Shown: piece after piece, positions 1-10,560 of the stretch | Position numbering within the stretch: the first letter of the stretch is position 1 | Layout of the letters: each line of letters starts with the position of its first letter | DNA from: Cryptomeria japonica | Taxonomy: Eukaryota > Streptophyta > Pinopsida > Cupressales > Cupressaceae | Length of the DNA: 64,000 nt | NCBI RefSeq assembly: GCF_030272615.1 | Contig: NC_081408.1 | Location: 624,307,912 to 624,371,911 of the forward strand | Direction of reading: 5' to 3' | Notes under the pieces: model-generated | Databases searched by the model: none | Told to the model about the DNA's origin: nothing | Seen by the model: only the letters and a program-made list of their open reading frames with translations | Translations under genes and position numbers: made by a program

Positions 1-690
1 CGTACCCTAGGGAGTTATAAAGGCGGTTTTATGTTGATCACTTTCCTGAACACTGATATGATTGTAACTCAAAAATCCATCGAGCATGGACATCATCTCC
101 GATCCTGAAATGGTTTGTAAAATGTGGTCCATGACTAGTAATGGATAGTTATCTTTTAGGCTAGTTTGATTCAGATTTCTAAAATCTACACAGATCCTTA
201 TTTCTCCATTTTTCTTCTTAACAGGAACAATACTAGCTATTCATGTAGAATGATGGATGGGGTATATAATCCTATCCTTTAACATTTTATCCACTTCCTG
301 AAATATGGCTTCAACTACTTTAGGATTGAAACTTCTAAGCTTTTGTCGGAAAGGACTTACTCCAGGTTTTAGAGGAATTTGATGTTGGAATTTTCCCTCT
401 TTGAAATTCTTTAGATCATCATAACACCAAGCGAACACATCCTTGAACTCCAGCAGGAGACTAATGAACCTCTCTTTTTCTACATGCATATGACATTTTC
501 CCAGATTAATATATTTAGTTTCATCTTCAGTACCGATGTTAATCCTTTTGTAACCTCCAACATCTTGAACTTCATGGGATTTGTCACCTTTGCTCTTCTT
601 GTAGGCATCATGACGATCAAATAGATGCTCTAATGAAACCAACCCTTTAGGAATCTTGTTACCTTTTAATTGCATAACTCCATCAGTCAA
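1..690 (-). pseudogene. Ty3/gypsy reverse transcriptase, N-terminal part, decayed
   Basis: The minus-strand reading gives the typical entry to a Ty3/gypsy RT: a segment with FAWCYDDL, then IPLKPG, then a short stretch ending YPIHHST. One in-frame stop (TGA, at a position where the family has Trp) follows, then IVPVKKKNGEIR and VDFRNLN. The enzyme would copy the element's RNA into DNA in cytoplasmic particles. The catalytic F/YxDD segment lies beyond the window edge, so completeness cannot be judged. The upstream part of the frame (600-860) is a linker to the RNase H domain and contains another stop. Confidence 0.85.
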
Positions 691-864
691 CTCCTTGGCT
701 CGTTCTAGTGAAAATTCTTTACACTCTGCATCTGAACCTTCAAATTATGTAGTAGAAAATGCTTCTACACTTTGCATGAAATTATTAATTTGTTTATCAT
801 TTTCAAATAATTGCCAGAATTTGGAGTTATCTGGGACACTAGGCCGATATACCAACTCTACTCT

Positions 865-1272
865 CTAAATATCATCAACGAATTTAGGATGTGGAATCAG
901 TAAGGAGGTTGACACGACTAACAAATCCGCTTTTGAATTAAGTTCTCTAGGAATAGCCTTAATGGAAAACGCATCAAAATCTTCAATTTCGTCCCAAACT
1001 CTATTCCGATAGTGTTTCAACCTTTCATTTTTAACATTAAACAACCCTCTGACCCGTTTTACAATCAATTCAGCATCTCCTTTGACTCGCAGGAGTTTCA
1101 CTCCCAATCTCTTAGCTTCGGCTAAACCTAACAACAAAGCCTTATACTCAGCCGTATTGTTGGTGTTTTTGAATTCCAATTTAAAAGAAAAAAGAATATG
1201 ATTTCCAGAGGGCGGAATTAACCCTACCCCTGCACCTGAGCCTGATGCCGCACAACTACCATCAAACTCCAT
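865..1272 (-). pseudogene. RNase H domain lying upstream of RT
   Basis: A 135-residue open stretch has the RNase HI pattern. MEFDGS supplies the first acidic residue, NTAEYKALLLGL the glutamate, VKGDAELIV the third acid and NSKADLL the terminal aspartate. It resembles the RVT_3-type (plant/archaeal-like) RNase H found as an extra domain in Tat-lineage elements. In coding order it precedes the RT, unlike the usual RT-RNase H order of Ty3/gypsy pol. It is probably a domain of the same decayed polyprotein, separated from the RT part by stops. Confidence 0.75.
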
Positions 1273-1337
1273 TATCCACAGGGTTTATTCTCTCATAGGC
1301 TGTGATGGATCTCCCACTACCTCATTATCAAACAAAA

Positions 1338-1907
1338 TCATTTAGTTTCCAAACTGACATTCATGATATATAATTTGTGCTCTTGGATCATCAGTAGGGA
1401 AAACAATGAATTTAGACTTTGGTTCAGTTGCAGAATGACTCGCTGTTTTCCAACTGGAATTGTAGCTTGGGACCAATCTATTTTGATTTCACCTCCTAAA
1501 TCTCTACAGAAAGTACGACTTAGCAACATGCCATATCTAGCTGGGATGTCAACTATTAGAATAGTCAACTTAATTCTTTTGTTCGGGTGGGTGGCAAGAA
1601 CTACATGAGCATCCTTAATCTGTCCTAACAGGGGTATCTATTTTGAATCCATAGAGTAGCATCTGCCAAAAGTTTTCGTCAAGGACAACCCTAACACTTT
1701 AGCTACTGCAGAAGGAATTATATTATGAGATGCACCTAAATCTATAATATAATTATTTAACTTATGATTGCTTATAAACAATGATATGTAAAAGGGTTCA
1801 GACTTTGACTCAAGGGCAAACAAAGAGTCATCTGTTTGGAGAGCAGTTATTTCAGGCATCTTTTCATGAGCAACAGGGTGAACTGATTTATCACTGTGTG
1901 TAGGCAA
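1338..1907 (-). pseudogene. Retrotransposon aspartic protease region, decayed
   Basis: Two adjacent minus-strand stretches (1638-1907 and 1338-1568) belong to one protease. The first has a hydrophobic strand leading into IIDLGASHNIIP, the DLGAS form of the aspartic protease active site that is common in Tat and Athila elements. The second continues with ILIVDIPARYGMLL and a conserved W. A stop separates them near 1638. The enzyme would cleave the gag-pol polyprotein. Confidence 0.75.
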
Positions 1908-1967
1908 TGTGGCATTTACTGACTGTTGTGTTCCATTAGCTTGTAGTACATTATTTCCTTTTACAAA

Positions 1968-2519
1968 CTAAACGAGCCTATCTAGCTCTTTGGGGTTTAG
2001 CTTAAGGTACTCGACAGGTGTAATTTGAATTTGAGAAGATTTGCAAAATTCTACAATATCAAATGAACTTTCCTTTTCAATAGACCTTAACAATAGAGAC
2101 TCTTGCAATTTTTGATCATTGTTATGAAATTTCGGAACAATCTCCTTACCTTTGAAATTCATAGCAGAAGATGAAGAGGCACCCAGAGGTTTCACATTTT
2201 GTTGATTTCTTGTGAGCACAACACATGAAGGATCTTCTAAAGTAACCAAAATGTCACCCCCTCTTTCTAAATCTGACTCGTACTCTAGGAAGTGGATTTC
2301 AGAGTTGCAAGGATGCTTTAAAGATTCTTCCTTACTCCATTCACTTGGGGTATCTTTAAAATTCATCAATTGTGCATAACGCACCATCTCAGGACAGGAA
2401 CTGCCATCATGTTCATCTATGAGATGAAAAACACACATACTCCTTTTAGGTGGTGGTGCCTCAATCACTAATCTCTGCTGAGCAGGGGGTAATTGCAAAG
2501 TCTTGTTCCCAAAACCCAA
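1968..2519 (-). pseudogene. gag C-terminus / gag-pol linker
   Basis: A 183-residue open stretch contains a Cys/His cluster (CVFHLIDEHDGSSC) in the place where Tat/Athila gag proteins carry an altered zinc knuckle. An acidic linker and a Ser-rich segment lead toward the protease. The same peptide occurs in copy B at 55487-55801. Assignment to the gag-pol junction rests on position between gag and protease and on the Cys/His spacing. Confidence 0.6.
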
Positions 2520-3765
2520 AGACTGATTTGTATTTCTCCTAGGTACATCTTGATAGGGAGATGGGTATGATGTACTGGCTTTAGGTAATTGTCTTTAAAG
2601 GGTAATCACATCATTCATCAATCTTTGGATCATAGGGTTAGAAGAAGTAGAAGGTTGGGTGGTGAGAGTCTGTACTTCTCTTTTCCATTTACCTGTCATG
2701 ATTAGATCATCTTCCAACTCAACGACAAGAGTTTTGCCAGCACTTAAATCTGCAACTCTTTACCTGGGGATCAGGAAACCTATTTCTAAAGGCATTGAAT
2801 GTATTCATTTGACTAAGTGAACTACTTTAAGTCTTATGTATACCCATTATAAGAAAAGAGATCTAATAACAATGTCATAGATTTATAATAGTTAGAAATA
2901 ACTTCTGAGTAATTTATATAATTTCATAATATAATTTTTTGATAATATAAAAAAAAAGACAACAAAATAATAACATCTTAGAGTTTTTGATTGACTGAAA
3001 TTTTATGCACAATTTTTTGATAATATAAAAAAAAGACAACAAAATTATCATCTGAGGGTTTTTGATTGACCGAAATTTTATGCACAATTTTATCAATTTT
3101 TGCTACAAAGTCTCTCATAGACTCTAGAATCTTTTTCTTTAACTAGGCCAATTGAGCCAAGAGAGAGTGTTCATCTTCAACCACTTTGAATCTTGCCTCA
3201 AACCTTGTTTTCAAATCCTGCCAATTTGTTATCACACTATTTGGTAAATGATAAAACCAATCTGCTGCTACTCCCATTAGTGTTTGAACAAACAATCTTA
3301 CAACAACATCCTCATGTTGGACAACTATTATCCCACAAGAAATATTGAATGCATTCAGGTGCTCATCAACAATGATTTTCCCATCCCCACTGAACTTTGG
3401 CAAGTGATCTCTAGCACCTTTGGGTAAGGGGTTCAAATTTAATCCTAAGTTCAACAGACCTACAACAACTCCCCAAGGATTATTTACTGCCATTGGAAAT
3501 ATGATATTGAGCTTAGTCAAATTGATTGTATTTGGTAAACTTATACCATGCAAGGTCAGAGCTTGACAAACTGAGGATACAGGAGATGATGGGGATGGGG
3601 AAGGAGGCCTACTTCTTGCTTGTCTTTGAGGTGAAAAAGTGGGTTGAAAATTGAGGTTCTGTAACTATTGAAAAACATAATCAACTAGCCCCTCCCTTCT
3701 TTGGGACCTAGTATATCTCTTTGACTCCAGTCTTGCAACTTAGGCAACTAGTCTTATAATTCGAC
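2520..3765 (-). pseudogene. gag capsid region, decayed
   Basis: The readable core (3143-3553, with an open but ATG-less extension toward 3700) has the plant retrotransposon gag signature: HLPKFSGDG, DEHLNAF, VVRLFVQTLMGVAADWF and a TRFEARF-like segment. It starts just downstream of the primer binding site, as expected for a short leader. A TAG stop at 3143 interrupts it where copy B has CAG (Gln). Beyond the stop the frame runs on to about 3090 and is then disturbed by a local tandem duplication. The stretch 2520-2900 is non-coding linker in its present state. Confidence 0.8.
2933..3085. repeat. Tandem duplication private to copy A
   Basis: Two head-to-tail units (2933-3010 and 3011-3085, about 78 and 75 bases) both begin AATTTTTTGATAAT and end ATGCAC. 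Copy B has this sequence once, near 57050-57125, so the duplication arose after the two blocks separated. Confidence 0.85.
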
Positions 3766-3783
3766 TCCCCCGCAGAGTCACCA
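3766..3783 (-). other. Primer binding site, copy A
   Basis: On the minus strand the sequence TGGTGACTCTGCGGGGGA lies six bases after a CA-ending LTR edge and just before gag. It begins with the TGG expected to pair with a tRNA CCA end. It closely resembles the TGGCGACTCTGCTGGGGA-type site that I recall for Tat/Ogre elements (tRNA-Arg). This fixes the LTR/internal boundary. Confidence 0.75.
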
Positions 3784-4506
3784 AAGATCTGTTGGTAAAC
3801 AAATTTGTCCCTTTCCTAAAATTTATTTGTTCTCTCTGAACATAAATATAACTCTTGTATGCCCCTTAATGAAAGGAAACAAATTACCAACAATTGGATG
3901 AATTAATTAAAATCCAACCTCTACATTAGAGGGCAACTCTTCATATGATTCACAATGAATTTAATACACAAATGAAATGTTGACACTTTTTACCAGAAAG
4001 CGTGGAAAGGCTTTAGCATTCATCCATCAACACACAAGAATGCCTTCAAATTGAAACAAAGAAAATATTCTGAAGATTAAATAAGACCTCACAGACTCTG
4101 ATTCACACACACGTTCATTTTATAAATTCAAAGCATAGTAGATGCATATCAATATTAATGTATAATCGATACTCTCTCATGCCTCATAGGACAAGGGGGA
4201 TCAACACAACTCAATACACAATGAATCTGCTAACAATTAATGGTAACCATGAATTCAGAAAAAAACATAGAAATAACTGATCATAAAATGATATCATGCC
4301 ATAGCAGATTTCTCAAGAAAGATTGCTAATCTTTAAACACACAGATTCAAAGATTGCACACATAACATTTTATTGATAATCAGTCATTCCAATTTAAAGA
4401 AATTCATAGAAAAAAAAATAGATATTGTCTGTTGCTCAAAAAAACATAGTTTTTCAAACCTTAACATAGACAAGCTTTCCATCTTAAGTAGCCCCCAGGC
4501 TCATAG

Positions 4507-4514
4507 TTTTTATA
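4507..4514 (-). promoter_or_regulatory. LTR TATA box, copy A
   Basis: The minus strand reads CTATAAAAACT here, about 720 bases before the primer binding site and with no other strong TATA nearby. Transcription of the element would start about 30 bases further, near 4480. Copy B has the same sequence at 58549-58556. Confidence 0.5.
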
Positions 4515-4747
4515 GAACAAATTTAAACTTTACTTTAACCAAAGGTTAAAGAAACCATTTTCTAAAACAAGAAAGAAAAACTAAAACAACAACCACTGTG
4601 AGGCTTGCAACTCATTCTTGGATTAATTATGCTTCCACTGTGGCATAAGAAGTTACTGATCTGTCCTACTTTGCTGTAGAACCATGCCATTCCAAGTGTG
4701 CCGCCGAGAAGCTCAAGATGACTTGAAAAATAAGGAAGACCGATGTG

Positions 4748-7700
4748 CTAAATTCTTTGCTTCCACACCTCCTTGTCCATGTTCACTTGCGCCACCCTTG
4801 CCTTGTGTACCTCCAAATGATCAGAACAGACTGTGACCATTGATTCAATCCTAGCCACCTTTAAGAAGTCATCCATGGTCAAGGATTTTGTCATCTGGAT
4901 GAATTGTATTCTTTCCTGAAAGATTTTGGTCATATCTGCGGCTGCTTCAATTGTCTTAGCATCATCTTTCATGAGATGGATGTCAATGCACTTGAGATCC
5001 TTCTGCATTGTATTAATTAAGTCTGTTAGTCCTCTAAGCAGTTTGGTGGACTCTTCATGGCCTTGTTTAATGATTCAGTTACGCCACTCCACATTTTTTT
5101 TTGATACATACAATACATTATCATCCAAATTTTCTACTATTTTTTCAGCTAAGAACTTCATCACTCCATATTTTTGTATGTCAGTCATTTGCGCAAGGAA
5201 AGTCACCCATTTGATCCTTTCTTTCTCCCAACCCACAGTCTCTAGCTCTAATTCCTTGCTCAAAGTCTCGGCATCCTTATAAACCTTCACCAGATTGACG
5301 ATGTAGTCTGATCCTTGTTGCATTATAAGATCCAACCATTTTTTGAACATCTCTATGACTATTCTGTTCGTTTGAACCTGGTCCAACATCTTCTGATTGG
5401 CCAGAGATTTGGGATCAAATGATACTGATATCTGTGACAAAGGCTAGGGATTTGGATTATGGATGGTATTGATATACTCAACCATTTAAGTAACGGCTTG
5501 CTTCAATTCCCTTTTATCTTTCTCATCTTTCCATGCTCTAGAAATTATCCTTTTTGTGGAAGACTCCAAATGCTTAACATCTACGACGGGCGAAGCAACT
5601 CCCAGGTCTATCTTTTCAACTGTAAAGTCCTCCTCAGTAGCTTTGTCTGCATCTCTCTCTGGAATTGGTTTGACTATCTTAGTCATCCAGTGACATGTTG
5701 CCTCATCCACTTCAAGCATTGTCTACGTCTTGAGTTTTTTAGGTTTTCATGCCTTTCCTAAACATTTGTTGACCATGCCTTCCATAGGGATTGTAATCGG
5801 CACTACACTTCATTTCTTTCCAACAATAACTTCCAACCATCGGGGTGTGTTCGCTCGCTCTTTAGGTGGAGGATTTGTCTATATATCCGGTGAATTGACA
5901 ATAACCAAGGTGTTCATGGGGTCCTTCTTGCTCTCCACTTCTTTATCCATGTCCATTTCTTGCATCATAGGTTCATCCAAATCCTGTTGATCCATTGTTG
6001 CCTCTATCTCTTCACTAGGGTCTAGGCCCATAACAATCTATTTTAAAATGGGCTCTTTACTCTTTTTCTTACTCCTGGACTGAGTTACTCGAGCAGCTAT
6101 GGAACTTGATGGTGACCTCTTTGATCTTCTCGGTTGGATTTTCTCAACAATAGGCCTTGAAACACCTGCAACATTAATAACTTCATTATTAAAAGAAATG
6201 GGAGATTGAGTCACAATGTGTGAATCAACTATTAGTTCATGTGAGGATATGAGTGACCCCTTCTTAAACTTTAGATTTCTCAACCATCTCTCTGTTCTTC
6301 TCACAATATTGAAAGTTCTAGCTTGAACACTGTCATCCTCCTTTTTATTCCAACCAATCTCTGGAATTGGCTTTCGTTGAACCTCTGTGACGAACTCAGT
6401 GTCTAAAATATCTTTCCCTATATCCTCCTGTACTCCAAATATATTGATTCGAAGCTTGATAGTAATTATTTGTTGCAAAGTGAACCTTGACCACAGTCTT
6501 CTTCTTACCTCATATTCGTCACTGCAATTCTCCTAGTAATCCTCCAACTAAGGTTCATGACAAAAAAGATTGTCCATATTTAGATTCTCGATGGAATAAC
6601 CTCTGCTATCAAACTTACATCTTGCCACATATGGTTGTAGGTTCATCCTCTTGAATTCCAATTCCAGGTTTAGAGCGTCAGATACGGATTTGTAGCTGTA
6701 ATATCCAAGTTCGACAGGGAATACAATTCCAGACTCACCGTTTGCCCCCAATCTCTTATCAATGTAGGCTAGCTATCTTCTCATCTCTATAAGTACATAG
6801 CTGTCAAAGGCATACCTAGGCAACTTGAATGGTTGACCCTCAAAACCACCTACCCTTAGGTAAGTGAACCTGGGAAATTGAATAAAGAAGCTACCGTATA
6901 TGCTTATGAACTCCATTGCTTCAACATACATTCTCCTATTCACATCCCCCTGGAGCTCAAAAGCTACTCTTCTCGCGAAGACACCATTCCATCTATCAAT
7001 TTGCTCCACATGTTTTTGCTGCTTTAACAAAGGATAATAATTATACACTTTCATCCCATCTACCCAAGGTTCATTAAGCAAACAAGCCAATCCCTTGTAC
7101 AAGCTAGTATGTAGAAAAGGTAAGAAGACATATAAAAACCTGACATTCCCACAAAGTTACTCAACCCTTCATGAAGTATTTCCGCAATTACCTGAGCCCA
7201 ATCAAGATACCTGTCACCAGATAACAACACCTAAATGAAAAAGTACATCCAATCTTGCCAGTAGAAAGAATGTGAGTTTCCCTTCACCCTGTTAAGAAGT
7301 ATCACAATATCCCGCACTTCTGTGATGAAGTGCTCTCTAGTCAGGGGCTTTGGTAGTCGTGACCCTCATTTCTGAACTTTTAGGAGCCAATTCCTAGCTA
7401 TCACACTCCTGTACTTACTTTTCTTCTCTAAGAAATAGACATAGGAGTTCGCAATGGTCCAATCCTCATATAACTCCTTGTGTGGGATTCCCATTGCCGC
7501 CATTACTATTTCTCTGTTGATACTGACTAGCAGCTCACCATTACTAGTTTTGATGCATCTGTTCTCCATATCATACCTATTCATGCAAGCAATCACCAAA
7601 TATGGACATGGTTCAACAAGCGGAAATGCAACAGCTTCAACAAGACTGCTTTTCACGATTTTCTCCATCATTGAACTAGTTTGAGGGTTCTTGACTCTCT

Positions 7701-7806
7701 CTAAGAAATCTCCTAAATCAACATGAGCCAAGGAAGTATCTTCTAGCTCTGGTAGTATGCTCACTAGACATGAGGTCTGACCGAGCTTTGGCAATATCGA
7801 CCTCAT
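4748..7806 (-). pseudogene. Long decayed ORF inside the LTR (unknown protein), copy A
   Basis: Successive minus-strand open pieces (7366-7806, 6773-7102, 6548-6751, 6038-6478, 5486-5719, 5075-5440, 4748-5008) form one protein of roughly 900-1000 residues once stops and a frameshift are ignored. The N-terminal half is hydrophobic and aromatic (for example IVMAAMGIPHKELYEDWT and YFIQFP-like segments). The C-terminal half is rich in Lys/Arg/Ser and then in charged helix-forming residues. I do not recognise a named domain; it vaguely recalls plant mobile-domain proteins, but that is weak. A one-base deletion near 7078 breaks this copy where copy B is open. Stops mostly sit where a Gln codon would be. 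Confidence 0.6.
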
Positions 7807-7945
7807 ACTGCCTATTTATACTTCTAACCAAGAAATTCTAAAACAAGGTAGAATTTTACTGCAACAATTTAAAGATTTTTTTCCTATACTGATAAATCTT
7901 CAGAACTTAAAGAAACATAGCGTAGGAGGAATCGTTTGAACTTAC

Positions 7946-8042
7946 CCGTTACCACCATGAAAACTGGAAACCTTCTCAGGAAATCAAAGTTGATTTTATC
8001 TTCAACACCTCCAATTTTGCTCAAGTATAGCAGCTGCAACCC
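7946..8042 (-). other. Possible upstream exon of the LTR ORF, copy A
   Basis: A short minus-strand open stretch reading DFLRRFPVFMVVTG ends at a strong splice donor (CGG|GTAAGT, at 7945). Several AG acceptors lie just before the downstream ORF at 7806. The protein-like composition and the donor suggest the LTR ORF was spliced. This rests only on sequence signals. Confidence 0.3.
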
Positions 8043-9067
8043 TTACAAACTATGTAAATGAATTCATACATTCCTTTTTGAACAGATGGGAAAATATCAA
8101 TAAAGCCACACGCTTCATAATGATTCACTTAAGCGTGCAAAGTAACTATGAAACGACTAAAATTTGACACCTTCTTAATTATCCATCACTTCCGCACAAG
8201 TAGTTGATGCACTAATGACTACTTTCCATATTTAGAATTTTAAACTTCTAAAACTGGGAATATTCCTTCTAGTCGCGCCACTTTCAATATCAACAAAAGC
8301 CTTAGAATCAGTTTTGAAGTGAACTTATGAACCTTGAACCATTTCACAAAGAGTTCAACGGTTCAAGCTCATTTAGGAAGTACAACAATGAACAAGCGAC
8401 ACAAAACAATATTAGGAACGAGCAACAACAATGATTATTAAGCAGGAGCCTTGAAACATTAAACCACTTGAACCATTTGAACCGCTTGAAAATTGGTTCA
8501 AAGTTCAACCTCGGAAACTGACTTAAAACATATGGACGTCCGTTCGTTATACAACAATACGTTGCCGCTACTCACAGAAGACATTTTGAACCTTGAACCG
8601 AAAAAGGATCACGGGTTCAAAGTTTAAAACGTATAACAATAACGCTCTTGCTTTTGTGAAGACAAAGACCACAAATGACTTTTTTCTAAAACATGCTTTG
8701 AACCTTGAACCTATATTGAACTTTTTTTTTAGAAAGAGTTCAACGACTTAGGTTAAAACACGAAGGAGAACAAAGGACCGAACATAAATAAAGGCACAAT
8801 AAGGCAACCCGCAAGTATGAACATTCAAAATGGAAAATTGTAGGGGAGGCTAACAACAAGCAATACCACTAGATCTGAATGATGAAGAAAGAATCGTATT
8901 AGAACTAGAGTTCATTCTTTAAGCACTGACAAAGAAGTTAAGGATTAGATAACTCACCAAGCATCTCATCTATTTGAATATTTTACTGGTTAAAGAGTTT
9001 ATTTAGAAGCATCCGCACTTGATTATCATTAAGGGAAATTCTTCTTTAAAGATGGGGGTATCTTACA
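8043..9067. other. Distal U3 segment without coding signal
   Basis: About 1 kb of non-coding sequence. Its most visible feature is scattered repetition of GGTTCAAGGTTCA-like and TTGAACC-like words on both strands between 8310 and 8770. I see no gene here. Confidence 0.5.
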
Positions 9068-9975
9068 CTCTTAATCCTAGAGTATACATAGGCTTTGTGT
9101 GCAGCCAATTTGAGGTTATTTTAACCTTTAATTAATTTATAGTATCACTATTATATTTTTATTTAGTTCATTAGGTCATCATAGGGCTTAAATGTGGTTA
9201 TCTAAGTAAGTTTGGGTAATATACTAGTCCTAAATAGGGTAAATATAGTAGGTACGTAGTCTTGTTTAATATCATATTGTGAAATGTATTCTCATTGCAT
9301 ATATTTTGAGGTTTTCCCCTTGAAGTGTGGCTATTGTAAATATTTTGTAGTGCATTTTATATTATATTCATATTTTGTGCATCTTATTTCATTGCATTTA
9401 GAATATTCCTCTCCTCCAAGAATTCACAATTGTACCATAGCCAATATATAGGGAGAGTTCATCATTCTCAATCGTTTCAAAATTGACAAGGCTATACTAC
9501 CTGTGGTTGGTTCCAATCTCCCAAATTACCCCCTCAATAGCTTCCCTCCTCTTCTCTTGAGAGATCTAATTTGGTTTTATGACCAGTTTTTGACAAGTTT
9601 TATCATCTATAGCTTGTCATCTCTCCAACTCAGCCATTGCAATCTATCAAGGACACTACAGAGGAGAAAGGTGTTATCATTCACTTGGAGCCCCTTAATG
9701 GCATCACTCCTATTGATGTACATGAGGTTTAAATATCAATTATAAAAAACTCTTAATAGTGGTACAATAATAGTTGCTTAATGTTGTTGAAATAATTCTA
9801 TAAACCACCTTGACTTTGGGTTGGTCGATTGTAAGGTTTTCTAATGTCTAGTCTTTTTAAGTGTTTATGTTGCTCTCTTGATTTTCCTTTGTTTTCTTGA
9901 TTTTCTTATTTGATATTTCTTCTTGTACAAGGGTTTGGGCTCTTTCAAAATCCCTACTTAACTTAATAAAAATAC
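9068..9975 (+). repeat. LTR flank with possible retroposon 3' end
   Basis: Outside the candidate LTR the sequence is still shared with copy B. Its end (9933-9975) reads GTACAAGGGTTTGGGCTC, then AACTTAATAAAAATA. This resembles the ends of the retroposons at 18165-18205 and 56935-56984. A short plus-strand open stretch at 9503-9745 has no recognisable similarity. Confidence 0.35.
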
Positions 9976-10341
9976 ATCTATAAATACATTACTTTAAATA
10001 AAGGTTATAAATTTATTATATAATTATCTTAAATTATTATAAATATTTATAAACTTTGAGTAAACTTATTTTTGTCCATTTTCATCATTTTATATATTTG
10101 ATTTCATTTTTATAATTTAATTTTAGTTTTTTATGAAGTTATGAAACATGTACAAATACTTTTATCCAAATTGTGTCATGAACACACTCCTTCATTTCTT
10201 TAATTTATAATTAATTTTTAGAGAAATATTATACATTTTTTATTTTTATTTTTATCAACTTAATATCTTAGAAATCAAGTCTTATATTTTCATTATTTAC
10301 TTTAAAATACTTAGAAAACAATTAGTATCATTACTAGTTGT
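9976..10341. other. AT-rich intergenic DNA
   Basis: Very AT-rich unique-looking sequence between the Tat/Ogre-like block and the small LTR element. No gene, RNA or repeat structure was seen. Confidence 0.6.
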
Positions 10342-10546
10342 TGTTGAACAACAAAAATTAAATAGTAAAATATTTACATTTTAAACAAAATTAAATTAGG
10401 AATTCCATTATAATAATTCCATTAAGTTATTACATCCATTTCATTGGCTTTATAAATCCATTATTACCCAGTTATGGTAATAACTTCCCATCCAACCATC
10501 CAACTTAATAACTAGATTATTAAATGAAAAATTCAAGTTCCTAACA
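10342..10546 (-). repeat. 3' LTR of the small element
   Basis: In minus orientation it starts TGTTAGGAACTTG and ends TTGTTCAACA. It aligns along its length with 12306-12508. Confidence 0.75.
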
Positions 10547-10560
10547 ACCCCCCCTTAAGG
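10547..10560 (-). other. Polypurine tract
   Basis: The minus strand reads CCTTAAGGGGGGGT directly before the 3' LTR, the expected plus-strand primer. Confidence 0.75.

Larger units (their letters stand above)
3790..9067 (-). repeat. Candidate 5' LTR of about 5.3 kb, copy A
   Basis: The left edge (minus-strand end ...TTTACCAACA) abuts the primer binding site. The right edge is placed at TGTAAGATACCCCC, giving TG...CA ends and 5278 bases. A TATA box at 4507-4514 divides it into a U3 of about 4.5 kb and an R-U5 of about 0.7 kb. LTRs of this size are known in Ogre-type elements. The right edge is uncertain because no partner LTR lies in the window and the sequence beyond it is also shared with copy B. 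Confidence 0.55.
1..9957 (-). repeat. Duplicated Tat/Ogre-like retrotransposon block, copy A
   Basis: This block matches 55505-64000 in the same orientation at an offset of about 54,043 bases, with only scattered substitutions by eye. It holds, on the minus strand from right to left, flanking DNA, a long candidate LTR, a primer binding site, gag, protease, RNase H and the start of reverse transcriptase. The window edge cuts it inside the RT. The match starts at 2205 here (55505 in copy B) and runs to at least 9957, where the window ends in copy B. Confidence 0.85.
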
